From the NCBI GenBank assembly GCA_020403245.1, contig JADBYA010000024.1, positions 1 through 64,000 of the forward strand: a stretch of 64,000 nt of DNA, given 5' to 3'. A program made the translations under genes and the position numbers. Under the pieces are notes generated by a model. That model was given only the letters and a program-made list of their open reading frames with translations, was not told the origin of the DNA and searched no databases. This document shows positions 1 to 8,465 of this stretch, piece after piece. Position 1 is the stretch's first letter, and each line of letters begins with the position of its first letter. The stretch comes from Flavobacterium sp. (GTDB lineage: Bacteria > Bacteroidota > Bacteroidia > Flavobacteriales > Flavobacteriaceae).

Positions 1-150
1 ATACTTAATACTTAATACTTAATACTTAATACTTAATACTTAATACATAGGTCTTAATACAATAAAAAAACAAAATATTGGAAGTCTTAATACTTAATAC
101 TTAATACATAGGTCTTAATACTTAATACTCCAATCTTAATACTTAAAAAA
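1..150. repeat. 7-bp tandem repeat (ACTTAAT) tract
   Basis: The first 150 bases consist mostly of head-to-tail copies of a 7-base unit, ACTTAAT. About six uninterrupted copies stand at the window edge and shorter runs follow near 91-110 and 119-127. A longer block containing 'ACATAGGTCTTAATAC' occurs twice (about 45-60 and 106-121), so part of the tract was itself duplicated. The tract runs up to the thiolase start codon at 154 and probably continues outside the window. It codes for nothing obvious. Slippage here could change spacing upstream of the thiolase gene. Confidence 0.9.
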
Positions 151-153
151 ATT

Positions 154-1335
154 ATGAAAACAGCCTACATAGTATCCGCATACAGAACCGCGGTTGGAAA
201 AGCACCAAAAGGTCTATTTCGATTTAAACGTCCCGATGAGTTGGCAGCCGAAACCATTCAATTTATGATGAATGAATTGCCCGATTTCGATAAAAAACGA
301 ATTGACGATGTTATGGTGGGTAACGCCATGCCTGAAGCCGAACAAGGTTTGAACGTAGCGCGTTTGATTTCCTTAATGGGATTAAAAGTAACCGATGTTC
401 CTGGGGTAACTGTTAATCGTTATTGCGCTTCGGGATTGGAAACCATTGCCATGGCAACCGCAAAAATCCAAAGTGGGATGGCCGATTGCATTATAGCCGG
501 TGGTGCAGAAAGCATGAGTTTTATTCCGATGGGGGGGTACAAACCCACACCCGATTACGCCGTGGCAAAAGCTGGAAACGAAGATTATTATTGGGGAATG
601 GGATTAACGGCAGAAGCTGTTGCCAAGCAATTCAACATCTCTCGTGAAGACCAAGATGAATTTGCCTTCCATTCCCACAAAAAAGCTTTGCAAGCACAAG
701 CTGAAGGCAAGTTTGATAAACAAATAGTTCCGATTACTGTGGAACAAACGTTCATTAACGAAAATGGTAAAAAGGAAACCAAATCGTATACCGTTACCAA
801 AGACGAAGGCCCAAGAGCCGATACCAATACGATTGCTTTAGGAAACTTAAAACCCGTTTTTGCAGCCGACGGAAGCGTAACCGCTGGTAATTCTTCTCAA
901 ATGAGTGATGGTGCAGCATTTGTATTAATTATGAGTGAAGACATGGTCAAAGAATTAGGGCTCACCCCTATTGCCCGTATGGTAAGCTACGCCGCGGCTG
1001 GTGTAGAACCACGAATTATGGGGATTGGACCCGTGAAAGCCATTCCAAAGGCCTTAAAACAAGCAGGTTTGACTTTAAATGATATTGGATTAATCGAATT
1101 AAACGAGGCCTTTGCCTCACAAGCATTGGCCGTAACTCGCGAATTAAATTTAAATCCAAATAGCATCAATGTCAATGGTGGAGCGATTGCGTTAGGTCAT
1201 CCTTTGGGTTGCACGGGAGCCAAATTATCAGTCCAATTATTTGATGAAATGAAACGTCGAGGGGATAAATACGGAATTGTGAGTATGTGTGTAGGAACCG
1301 GACAAGGTGCTGCTGGGGTTTATGAACTACTCTAA
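154..1335 (+). CDS. acetyl-CoA C-acyltransferase (thiolase)
   Basis: A 393-aa cytoplasmic thiolase that catalyses the last step of fatty-acid beta-oxidation, splitting 3-ketoacyl-CoA with CoA. The length and motifs are standard for the family. The acyl-accepting cysteine lies in NRYCASGLE near residue 90, the catalytic histidine in GGAIALGHPLGCTGA near residue 350, and the second catalytic cysteine in SMCVGTGQGAAG near residue 381. The next gene on the same strand encodes an acyl-CoA dehydrogenase, so the pair forms part of a beta-oxidation operon. The 3-hydroxyacyl-CoA dehydrogenase commonly found upstream in flavobacteria would lie outside the window (inference). The ATG directly follows an A-rich stretch and a tandem repeat. 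FadA/FadI-type is certain, but substrate chain length cannot be read from sequence. Confidence 0.95.
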   Translation: MKTAYIVSAYRTAVGKAPKGLFRFKRPDELAAETIQFMMNELPDFDKKRIDDVMVGNAMPEAEQGLNVARLISLMGLKVTDVPGVTVNRYCASGLETIAMATAKIQSGMADCIIAGGAESMSFIPMGGYKPTPDYAVAKAGNEDYYWGMGLTAEAVAKQFNISREDQDEFAFHSHKKALQAQAEGKFDKQIVPITVEQTFINENGKKETKSYTVTKDEGPRADTNTIALGNLKPVFAADGSVTAGNSSQMSDGAAFVLIMSEDMVKELGLTPIARMVSYAAAGVEPRIMGIGPVKAIPKALKQAGLTLNDIGLIELNEAFASQALAVTRELNLNPNSINVNGGAIALGHPLGCTGAKLSVQLFDEMKRRGDKYGIVSMCVGTGQGAAGVYELL

Positions 1336-1342
1336 TTTTAAA

Positions 1343-1417
1343 CATTAAGAAGTTAAGAAAAATTAAGGATTCCATTAAGCTTAATTATTCTTAATTTAGA
1401 AACTTAACTTCTTAATG
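1343..1417. repeat. long inverted repeat between the thiolase and acyl-CoA dehydrogenase genes
   Basis: A perfect 15-bp inverted repeat (1343-1357, CATTAAGAAGTTAAG, with 1403-1417) encloses further imperfectly complementary sequence, giving a long hairpin that fills most of the 117-bp gap. It has no clear T-tract on the + strand, so it looks more like an mRNA-stabilising or processing hairpin, or a degenerate relative of the CTTAAT repeat upstream, than a terminator. Confidence 0.75.
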
Positions 1418-1452
1418 GTAAACAAAAAATAAAATTTTAAAATAATAAAGAA

Positions 1453-3243
1453 ATGGAAGATATAACAAGAGGTGGACAGTTTTTGGTAAAAGAAACACAA
1501 TGTGAAGACATCTTTACACCCGAAGATTTTTCGGAAGAACAAATCATGATGCGTGACAGCGTTAAAGAATTTGTAGATAAAGAAATCTGGCCAAACAAAG
1601 ACCGTTTTGAACACAAAGACTATGCTTTTACGGAAGAAATGATGCGTAAAGCAGGAGAAATGGGATTTTTAAGCGTTGCCGTTCCTGAAGCATATGGCGG
1701 CCTGGGTATGGGTTTTGTAGATACGTGCTTGGTATGTGACTACATTTCAGGCGCTACAGGTTCGTTTTCAACAGCTTTTGGTGCGCATACCGGAATTGGA
1801 ACAATGCCAATTACACTATACGGAACCGAAGAACAAAAACAAAAATACGTACCTAAACTAGCTTCTGGCGAATGGTTTGGAGCGTATTGTTTAACCGAAC
1901 CAGGCGCTGGCTCTGATGCCAATTCTGGAAAAACTAAGGCCGTTTTATCAGCTGATGGCAAATCCTATTCCATTACAGGTCAAAAAATGTGGATATCCAA
2001 TGCCGGTTTCTGTTCCGTATTTATAGTATTTGCTCGAATTGAAGACGATAAAAATATTACAGGATTCATTATCGAAAATGATGCTGCCAATGGCATTACC
2101 ATGAACGAAGAAGAACACAAACTAGGAATTCGCGCTTCTTCTACCCGACAAGTATTCTTTAATGAGACTAAAGTTCCGGTCGAAAATATGTTGGCTGGTC
2201 GTGGTGAAGGGTTTAAAATTGCGATGAATGCTTTGAATGTTGGACGGATCAAATTGGCTGCTGCTTGTCTAGATGCCCAACGCCGTGTGACTTCCAATGC
2301 GGTGAATTATGCGAATGAAAGAATTCAATTCAATACGCCAATTGCACAATTTGGAGCTATCCGTTATAAATTAGCCGAAATGGCCACTTCTGCCTATGCG
2401 GGAGAAAGTGCTACCTATCGTGCTGCTAAAGATATCGAAACCCGTATCAAATTACGTGAAGCCGAAGGTACTTCCCATCAGGAAGCCGAATTGAAAGGCG
2501 TGGAAGAATTTGCAATCGAGTGTTCTATTTTAAAAGTGGCGGTTTCTGAAGATGTTCAAAACTGTGCTGACGAAGGCATTCAGATTTATGGTGGCATGGG
2601 ATTTTCAGAAGATACACCAATGGAAAGTGCTTGGCGCGATGCTCGTATTGCTCGTATCTATGAAGGAACAAACGAAATTAACCGAATGTTATCGGTGGGC
2701 ATGCTAATCAAAAAAGCCATGAAAGGCCATGTTGATTTGCTTGGACCAGCATCAAAAGTGCAAGAAGAATTGATGGGCATTCCATCATTTGATACTCCGG
2801 ACTATTCCGAATTGTTTGCTGAAGAAAAAGAATTGATTGGCAAATTGAAAAAAGCATTCCTGATGGTTGCCGGTGGAGCAGTTCAAAAATACGGAATGGA
2901 TTTAGATGAACACCAACAATTATTGATGGCAGCAGCCGATATGTTGATTGAAATTTACATGGCAGAAAGCACCTTATTACGCACTGAGAAGATGGCAAAA
3001 GCGCAGGGCGAAGATAAAGTAAAAGAACAAATAGCTATGGCTAAGTTATACTTATACAAAGCAGTAGATATTATCAATCAAAAAGGAAAAGAAAGCATTA
3101 TATCATTTGCCGAGGGCGATGAACAACGCATGATGTTGATGGGATTGCGCCGTTTTACCAAATACACCAACATGCCAAACATCGTTGGATTAAGAGAAAC
3201 CATTACCACCAAGTTAGTGGCAGAAAATAGTTATTGTTTTTAG
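1453..3243 (+). CDS. acyl-CoA dehydrogenase family protein
   Basis: A 596-aa flavoprotein that introduces the trans-2 double bond into acyl-CoA, the first step of beta-oxidation. The N-terminal helical and middle beta domains contain CLTEPGAGSDANS (FAD/substrate binding, about residues 155-167). The C-terminal helical domain has the IYEGTNEINRML signature near residue 405, whose glutamate is the catalytic base in related enzymes. About 180 residues follow the core, as in very-long-chain (ACADVL-like) members, and this matches the roughly 600-aa form usual in Bacteroidota. It lies 117 bp behind the thiolase and is followed by a terminator. No signal peptide is present and the protein is cytoplasmic. 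Confidence 0.95.
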   Translation: MEDITRGGQFLVKETQCEDIFTPEDFSEEQIMMRDSVKEFVDKEIWPNKDRFEHKDYAFTEEMMRKAGEMGFLSVAVPEAYGGLGMGFVDTCLVCDYISGATGSFSTAFGAHTGIGTMPITLYGTEEQKQKYVPKLASGEWFGAYCLTEPGAGSDANSGKTKAVLSADGKSYSITGQKMWISNAGFCSVFIVFARIEDDKNITGFIIENDAANGITMNEEEHKLGIRASSTRQVFFNETKVPVENMLAGRGEGFKIAMNALNVGRIKLAAACLDAQRRVTSNAVNYANERIQFNTPIAQFGAIRYKLAEMATSAYAGESATYRAAKDIETRIKLREAEGTSHQEAELKGVEEFAIECSILKVAVSEDVQNCADEGIQIYGGMGFSEDTPMESAWRDARIARIYEGTNEINRMLSVGMLIKKAMKGHVDLLGPASKVQEELMGIPSFDTPDYSELFAEEKELIGKLKKAFLMVAGGAVQKYGMDLDEHQQLLMAAADMLIEIYMAESTLLRTEKMAKAQGEDKVKEQIAMAKLYLYKAVDIINQKGKESIISFAEGDEQRMMLMGLRRFTKYTNMPNIVGLRETITTKLVAENSYCF

Positions 3244-3267
3244 TTTTAAGTTAAGTTAATTGTTTGG

Positions 3268-3299
3268 AAAACCATCCATTTTTTTGGGTGGTTTTTTTT
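3268..3299 (+). terminator. rho-independent terminator of the beta-oxidation operon
   Basis: A hairpin with arms AAACCATCCA and GGGTGGTTT (one G-U pair), a T-rich loop and a following run of eight T lies 25 bp after the acyl-CoA dehydrogenase stop codon. Confidence 0.85.
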
Positions 3300-3375
3300 A
3301 TAAATAGTTTTTATTTTCAATCATTGCTATCCGATAAAAATTCAATTTAAGACTTTTTACATAAAAATTATTTAA

Positions 3376-3438
3376 CTCGCAAAGGCGCTAAGACGCTATA
3401 TACAGAAAATTTTCTTTGCGCCATTGTGTGTTTGCGAG
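3376..3438. repeat. short interspersed palindromic element
   Basis: CTCGCAAAGGCGC at 3376 is matched by the inverted pieces GCGCC (3418-3422) and TTTGCGAG (3431-3438), giving an imperfect hairpin. Related sequence (TTTGCG, CACAAAG, GCGGTTAAA) also occurs at about 8345-8390 and 32828-32870, so it belongs to a dispersed intergenic family. Confidence 0.55.
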
Positions 3439-3459
3439 AAACAATCAAAACACCAAACT

Positions 3460-3672
3460 GGTGCTCGTCTATGAAGAGTACCTACTTAAATTAAAACAAA
3501 AATCGTAGCATTTGCAATGCGGTTAACCAATACAGAAGTAATAATGAAGCTTCTGTTTTTATATTATTGTTTTCTCAAAAATACTATATTTGATAAAATG
3601 TTTTAAAACCCGCGTTACAAACGCTTTATTTGTCAAATAAAGGTAAATAGGTACTCGTCATAGACGAGCACC
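3460..3672. repeat. REPIN-like element: two inverted REP hairpins
   Basis: Two 23-bp units at 3460-3482 and 3650-3672 are inverted copies of each other with very few mismatches. Each is itself a hairpin (GGTACTCGTC / GACGAGCACC with a 3-base loop in the right unit), and similarity extends outward by a few bases (ACCTA.TTA). The 167-bp spacer contains a TATATTTG promoter-like box at 3585-3592. The arrangement matches REP doublets mobilised in trans by REP-associated tyrosine transposases, none of which is encoded in this window. With the terminator and the palindromic element at 3376 it accounts for much of the 574-bp gene-free stretch 3244-3817. The last 145 bp before the next gene hold no structure I can name. 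Confidence 0.75.
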
Positions 3673-3817
3673 GGAAAGGATTTCTATATTGACCAAGCGA
3701 AAAATAAAGGTATTGTTTCAAAGTTAGTTTAATAAAGATTAATTAATTATTGTAAATCAATTAAAATGTAAATTTTAGATTTAATTAAAACTATTAAAAT
3801 AGTTAACATATAAAACT

Positions 3818-4558
3818 ATGAAAAAAATTAGTATCCTTTTATGCCTCATTTTTAGTTTAATTTCATTTTCCCAAGAGAAGAAAGTTGTAAAAGCAGGTTA
3901 TATTACTTTCAATAGCAATTCAATACTTGAATTTAAAAATCTAACTATTGAAAATGGAAATGCAACTTATTTTAATGAAGTTTCTCAAACAGAAACAACG
4001 TATCCGTTAACCTCCATAAAAAAGATCATGGATATTAATGGTACTATAGTCTATGAGTCTGAAAACAAAATAAAAGTCAAAAATGTTACTAATGAGCAAA
4101 CCTCAAAAAAAGAAACTGTAGTTCTTAAAAAGAAGAGTGAAAAACTTATTTATAAATCAGCATCCAAAATAACTTTGAATGATGAAATCCTTACCGATGA
4201 TCAATTAGCATCAGTTTTAAAAGTAGAACCAAGTATTTACAATCAATATAAAAAAGGGAAAAATGGAGCCATGCTTGGCAGTATTTTAATAGGGGGAGGA
4301 ATAGGTTTTTTCATTGGTAGCGGATTAAGTAATGTATCACTTGCCAATAATGGAAAAAAAGGTTCGTCAGCTTTCCTCATTGTTGGTTTGGCTACAGCTG
4401 TTGTTGGAATTCCAGTAAGATTAGGCGGAATTAAGAATATTAAGGAAGCCATAGAGGGGTATAATTCTATGCCCAACAAAAATATTTCCTATTTTGATAA
4501 ATCAGCATTAAAAGTTATCGCCAATGCCAATGGTATTGGTTTTCAATTGGAGTTTTAA
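3818..4558 (+). CDS. small exported protein with glycine-rich membrane segment, function unknown
   Basis: A 246-aa protein. Residues 1-18 form a signal peptide (MKKISILLCLIFSLISFS, cleavage after about residue 18). Residues about 25-130 are beta-rich and lysine-rich. Residues about 149-175 contain a glycine-zipper membrane segment (GAMLGSILIGGGIGFFIGSG), and a second hydrophobic stretch lies at about 186-203. The pattern suggests a periplasmic protein anchored in a membrane. I do not recognise a family and name no function. It stands alone, about 145 bp downstream of the REPIN-like element, and converges with the M28 peptidase gene 20 bp away. Confidence 0.75.
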   Translation: MKKISILLCLIFSLISFSQEKKVVKAGYITFNSNSILEFKNLTIENGNATYFNEVSQTETTYPLTSIKKIMDINGTIVYESENKIKVKNVTNEQTSKKETVVLKKKSEKLIYKSASKITLNDEILTDDQLASVLKVEPSIYNQYKKGKNGAMLGSILIGGGIGFFIGSGLSNVSLANNGKKGSSAFLIVGLATAVVGIPVRLGGIKNIKEAIEGYNSMPNKNISYFDKSALKVIANANGIGFQLEF

Positions 4559-4578
4559 TTAAACCCCGACTGCCCGGT

Positions 4579-5751
4579 TTATTCAACTACTATTTTCTTA
4601 GTAATTCTTACTTTATTCGCTTCAAAAACAGCCAAATACATTCCTTTAGCTAATCCCATTAATGAAACAGTTTCTAGTAACTGTGCGTTTTGAAATTGTT
4701 TATTCAATACGACCTTTCCTTGCATATCCATTAGAGAAAAAGTATAATCACTAGCTTCAAGTGACCCTAAACTAATATTCAAAATGTCTTTTGCTGGACT
4801 TGGAAAAAAACTAATTTGATTATCATTATAACTAGCGTTTGTTAATGTTGTAGACGCTTTGGCAAAATGTAACATCGCTCCAGTAGCTGCTTTGGCAATA
4901 TTGTATACATAGACTGGATCCATATTGATTAATAAATCAGTTGCGGTATGCCGGTGTGGCGTTTCATTTTTTTCAAAAAAACCAGTAATGATTTCGTTAT
5001 TATCTTCAAACGGCATATAATCGGATGCATAAGCATAAGACAAAAAAGTATTTAATGGCGAGTATAAATCAACACAAGTAATTAACTGATTCGTAAACAT
5101 ATTTGAAGCAGCATTGTTTGAAGTTGGACTACCAGTGTCTCTCTCGCAAGTAATGGTATCATTAATCATATCTGCTCTTCCTCCTACTTCGTCTATATTA
5201 AAAACCAAGCGTATGTCCATTTTAGGAGTAGTTCCGTTTACTACTGTAGAAACGAAGTGTTGGCTTCCTATTAATCCATCTTCTTCACCACTGAAATTGA
5301 TAAATTTAATGGAATATTCTGTTGGTATGTTTTTTAATAAACGAGCCACTTCAAAAATGGTAACAATTCCACTTCCGTTATCATTAGTTCCTTTACCCGT
5401 TATGGTATCATAATGTCCACACAAAATGATATATGTATTTGGATATAGCGTTCCCACTTTTGTAACCACCAAGTTTTTACAGGTTGCTGAACCATTTGTA
5501 AAACTATATTCTTGCATTTGTGCAGCAGTGTAACCGTAGCTTAAATATTCTGCTTTTAACCAATTAAGAGTATTTTGTAATGAAGCTGTGCCTCTTCTTT
5601 TAACTCCTAAATTTTCAAATTCAGTTAGGTTATTAAGAATATTGGAAGCTGATACTTGGTCTGCAACGCTACCATAATAGGGAATAAAAATTTGAGTATG
5701 TCCTTTAGTAATAAAAAACAAAAAGAAAAATGAAAATAATAGTTTTTTCAT
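4579..5751 (-). CDS. secreted M28 family zinc peptidase with T9SS sorting domain
   Basis: A 390-aa exported metallopeptidase. I chose the ATG at 5751 because MKKLLFSFFFLFFITKGHTQ is then a clean signal peptide; the frame stays open to 5799. Two-zinc M28 motifs are present: CGHYDT (His, Asp), NDNGSG (bridging Asp), FSGEEDGLIGS (catalytic and ligand Glu), an Asp in FNIDEVGG and a late His in ETPHRHTATD. The last about 80 residues form a type A T9SS C-terminal domain (FFPSPAKDILNIS, then LAKGMYLAVF and KKIVVE), so the mature enzyme should be released or attached at the cell surface. The family comprises aminopeptidases and related enzymes; substrate is unknown. It appears to be a single-gene unit, divergent from the gene at 6041. 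Confidence 0.92.
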   Translation of the reverse strand: MKKLLFSFFFLFFITKGHTQIFIPYYGSVADQVSASNILNNLTEFENLGVKRRGTASLQNTLNWLKAEYLSYGYTAAQMQEYSFTNGSATCKNLVVTKVGTLYPNTYIILCGHYDTITGKGTNDNGSGIVTIFEVARLLKNIPTEYSIKFINFSGEEDGLIGSQHFVSTVVNGTTPKMDIRLVFNIDEVGGRADMINDTITCERDTGSPTSNNAASNMFTNQLITCVDLYSPLNTFLSYAYASDYMPFEDNNEIITGFFEKNETPHRHTATDLLINMDPVYVYNIAKAATGAMLHFAKASTTLTNASYNDNQISFFPSPAKDILNISLGSLEASDYTFSLMDMQGKVVLNKQFQNAQLLETVSLMGLAKGMYLAVFEANKVRITKKIVVE

Positions 5752-5989
5752 TGCTAATTTGATACTATACATTCGTTTAAATTGAAAAATCATTAGCAAA
5801 TGTAATCAATAAAAAAATAAATTTCATAGTGGATATTTATTTTATTGATACAAAAAACCATTCACAAGCCCTTAAAAACATAGCTTTTAAAACATCTTAA
5901 TCAAAACTTAAGAATTCATTACCCTTTTCTGGCACACCAATTGAAATAGTGTGTGTAACGGAAATAATTTCTGTTTGAAGAAGCCAAAT

Positions 5990-6003
5990 CCCGAAACTTC
6001 GGG
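5990..6003. repeat. small perfect hairpin in divergent intergenic region
   Basis: CCCGAAACTTCGGG, with 6-bp arms, lies about 40 bp before the start codon at 6041. It would fall in the 5' leader of that gene. I see nothing else assignable in the 289-bp divergent gap 5752-6040. Confidence 0.4.
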
Positions 6004-6040
6004 TGGAAAAGCCAATTACTAACGTATAAATGTAAAGATC

Positions 6041-6634
6041 ATGAAAAAAATTACCTTTTTAGTAGCAAGCGTTTTAATGACAAGTGGATTTATAAACGCA
6101 TCAGAAAGCAGCACAAGATTCAGCTTTGAAGAACCAATTTCATTTGTAGAAAGAGGCATTGAGTTTTTTGTTTTTCCAAATGGAGATTTTGATTTTAATA
6201 CGCGTCCACAGGATAGCCAAGGAGACTATTTTTATAAAGCTGCCGGAAAACGTGGTGCTTCAATTCAAGAAAGAAGAACATTTAACTATGGTACTCGAAT
6301 AGAACATGATGGTTTTGGTAGGGTTAGACGCGTTGGTAACACGTTTATCAATTACGATACTAACGATAGAGTAAGTCGCATTGGAAGTGTATATATGAGA
6401 TACAACAGAGTTGGTCTAACTCAAATTGGTGGAATGAGAATTATATACAACTACAGAGGCGAAATAGTGGACACCTTTGGTGCGATCAAAAGGTATTATA
6501 ACTCTGGTTATGCCTACAACCATACTAATTGCGACGTAAGCACTAATTACTATTCGGCTTCAAACTATACTGACAATGATTATTACTATTATAGAGCAGA
6601 TGGCACCAAAGCTAAAATTGAAGAAAAAAAATAA
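6041..6634 (+). CDS. exported tyrosine-rich repeat protein, function unknown
   Basis: A 197-aa protein with a signal peptide (MKKITFLVASVLMTSGFINA). The middle (about residues 85-150) carries short repeats in which a turn such as DGFGRVRRVG, TNDRVSRIG or NRVGLTQIGG alternates with a beta-strand of the type T(F/Y)INYD, V(Y)MRYN or RIIYN. This looks like a small beta-repeat fold. The C-terminus is rich in Tyr and Asn and ends in basic residues. I recognise no enzyme motif. It is a single gene ending at a bidirectional terminator shared with the sugar transporter. Confidence 0.75.
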   Translation: MKKITFLVASVLMTSGFINASESSTRFSFEEPISFVERGIEFFVFPNGDFDFNTRPQDSQGDYFYKAAGKRGASIQERRTFNYGTRIEHDGFGRVRRVGNTFINYDTNDRVSRIGSVYMRYNRVGLTQIGGMRIIYNYRGEIVDTFGAIKRYYNSGYAYNHTNCDVSTNYYSASNYTDNDYYYYRADGTKAKIEEKK

Positions 6635-6666
6635 GTTAGGTTAAATTGAATGGTTTGATTTTGTTG

Positions 6667-6705
6667 AAAAAAATCCCGCAAAGTGAAAACGATGCGGGAT
6701 TTTTG
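6667..6705. terminator. bidirectional terminator between convergent genes
   Basis: The arms AAAATCCCGCA and TGCGGGATTTT (11 bp, perfect) lie between the stop codons at 6634 (+) and 6726 (-). A-runs and T-runs flank both sides, so it can end transcription in both directions. It also marks the end of the glycan-utilisation locus. Confidence 0.9.
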
Positions 6706-6725
6706 ATTTTATAAACCAAAAGAGA

Positions 6726-8162
6726 TTAATGTGAGTTGCTCACTTTATTATCAAAATCAATTCCTTGAGCTTTTAAAATTCCAGTTACCTTCCATGCATA
6801 AAAAGCTAGATACGCAAAACATATTACACCTACAATATAGCTTATATGAATGTTAGAGATATCGGCAATATAACCCTGCAACCAACTTACAATTCCTCCA
6901 CCCATAATCATCATAATCAAAAAACTACTGCCTTGACTGGTGTGTTTACCCAAACCACTGATAGCTAATGTAAAAATACAAGGCCAAAGCGTACTACAGA
7001 ATAACCCAACACTAGTGAAAGCATAAACACTCACCATGCCTTTGGTAGCCATTCCGGTTAATAATGCGACAATTCCCAAAACGGAGAATATCAATAACAT
7101 TCTGGCAGGATTTCCTTTACTTGCCATATCAGCTACTATTAAAACTAAAATAATTAATCCATAAACATAGAAGGGTGTTAAATCGTGATTCATAAATTTA
7201 TTGACTGCTAAGAATACTCCAAATGCCAAATAAGGCGCAATAAAACGCAAGATTTTTTGCAAATTCATATCATCTGTAAAAGCTTCAACGGCACCAGTCC
7301 ATCGACCAATCATCAAACTAGCCCAATATAAAGATATAAACGGAGCAATATCTTTGGTTTCAAATCCTAAATCGCCTTCCATATAAGCTGGCAAATTACT
7401 CGCTGTTGAGACTTCAACTCCAACGTATACAAAAATCCCAATCATACCCAAAACCAATTGTGGATATTTTAATGCAGAACTTCTGCTTGTGTTTATTTCA
7501 CCTTCTACTTCAACTACAGCAGCTGGTTTATCTGGTAATGAGGAAAATTTTAACAAAACTGCTACCAATAAAAAAGCAGCTCCTAGAACCAAATAAGGGG
7601 TTTTAACACTTTCAATGCTCATTTCTGTATTTCCTGAAATAGCTGAACCAAAGATGGCAAAACTCACAATTAATGGACCTATGGTTGTTCCTAAATTATT
7701 AATTCCTCCTGCCAATGTTAATCGTTGAGAACCTGTTGTAATTGGTCCGAGTGCAATTGCTAATGGATTAGCAACCGTTTGTTGTAGTGAAAATCCAAGT
7801 GCCACAATAAATAAACCTGAAAGCATCAATGGAAAGGAACCCATATTTGCCGCAGGATAAAACAACAACGTTCCAAGTGCAGAAATAACCAGGCCAAGCG
7901 CCAAGGAATTTTTATAACCTATTCTATTAATTAAATCGCCCTTTGTTAAATAAGAAATAATCATATAAATAATTGAACCAACGGTATAAGCAACATAAAA
8001 CGCTACAGATACCAATTGACTTTCTCCTTGAGTTAAATGAAATGCTTTTTTAAAAACAGGGATTAAGATATCGTTACTGGCAGCAACAAATCCCCAAAAG
8101 AAGAAGACGGTTACTAATGGAATAAATTGTGCCCAATTGGTTTTTACGTTTGTTGTACTCAT
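6726..8162 (-). CDS. MFS sugar:proton symporter, FucP/GluP type
   Basis: A 478-aa inner-membrane transporter with about 12 membrane helices. Family-typical motifs are FFFWGFVAASNDILIP in helix 1, GFSLQQTVANPLAIALG in helix 4-5 and RLTLAGGINNLGTTIGP nearby, as in the fucose/glucose/galactose permeases. It is the last gene of the glycan-utilisation locus and would import the monosaccharide freed by the neighbouring glycosidases. The sugar is not deducible, though the glucosidases nearby favour glucose. It lies 303 bp after the GH43 gene with repeats between, so it may have its own promoter. Confidence 0.9.
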   Translation of the reverse strand: MSTTNVKTNWAQFIPLVTVFFFWGFVAASNDILIPVFKKAFHLTQGESQLVSVAFYVAYTVGSIIYMIISYLTKGDLINRIGYKNSLALGLVISALGTLLFYPAANMGSFPLMLSGLFIVALGFSLQQTVANPLAIALGPITTGSQRLTLAGGINNLGTTIGPLIVSFAIFGSAISGNTEMSIESVKTPYLVLGAAFLLVAVLLKFSSLPDKPAAVVEVEGEINTSRSSALKYPQLVLGMIGIFVYVGVEVSTASNLPAYMEGDLGFETKDIAPFISLYWASLMIGRWTGAVEAFTDDMNLQKILRFIAPYLAFGVFLAVNKFMNHDLTPFYVYGLIILVLIVADMASKGNPARMLLIFSVLGIVALLTGMATKGMVSVYAFTSVGLFCSTLWPCIFTLAISGLGKHTSQGSSFLIMMIMGGGIVSWLQGYIADISNIHISYIVGVICFAYLAFYAWKVTGILKAQGIDFDNKVSNSH

Positions 8163-8465
8163 GATTTTTTTGTTATTGGTTAATGGTTAATTTTGTGTAA
8201 TGTATTGTTGTATATTGTATTGTTGTATATTGTATTGTTGTATGATGTGCAATTGAATTTGTTATTGATATTGAAATTGATATTGAAATTGATATTGAAA
8301 TTGATATTGAAATTGATATTGAAATTGATATTGCTATAAATTTTAACCACAAAGTTCACTAAGTTTTGCGCAAAGTTCACTAAGTAACTTAAAATATAGA
8401 ATTGATTATACAATTACTTTTTACTTTTTACTTTTTAATCCCAAGTCCCAACTCCCAATTCCCAA
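8163..8465. repeat. repeat-filled intergenic region
   Basis: The gap contains several simple repeats: three copies of a roughly 17-bp unit (TATTGTATTGTTGTATAT) at 8200-8245, six near-perfect copies of the 12-bp unit GATATTGAAATT at about 8267-8332, two copies of CAAAGTTCACTAAGT at about 8350-8385, and TACTTTT / CCCAACT / TCACTCTTCAC runs up to 8490. The same 12-bp unit reappears on the other side of the GH43 gene at 10282-10327. A 77-codon open frame across the 12-mers encodes only an (NFNI)n repeat and is not a credible gene. Confidence 0.9.

Noticed and set aside
4560..4583. Bidirectional terminator between convergent genes at 4558 and 4579
   Set aside because: Only a 6-bp stem (TAAACC/GGTTTA) without a good T-run; too weak to annotate.
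8267..8332. Possible CRISPR array from regularly spaced 12-mers
   Set aside because: Units are contiguous, without spacers, and no cas genes are near.
8180..8413. 77-codon open frame on the minus strand
   Set aside because: It translates the 12-bp tandem repeat into (NFNI)n and lies wholly in repeat DNA; no start signal or domain.
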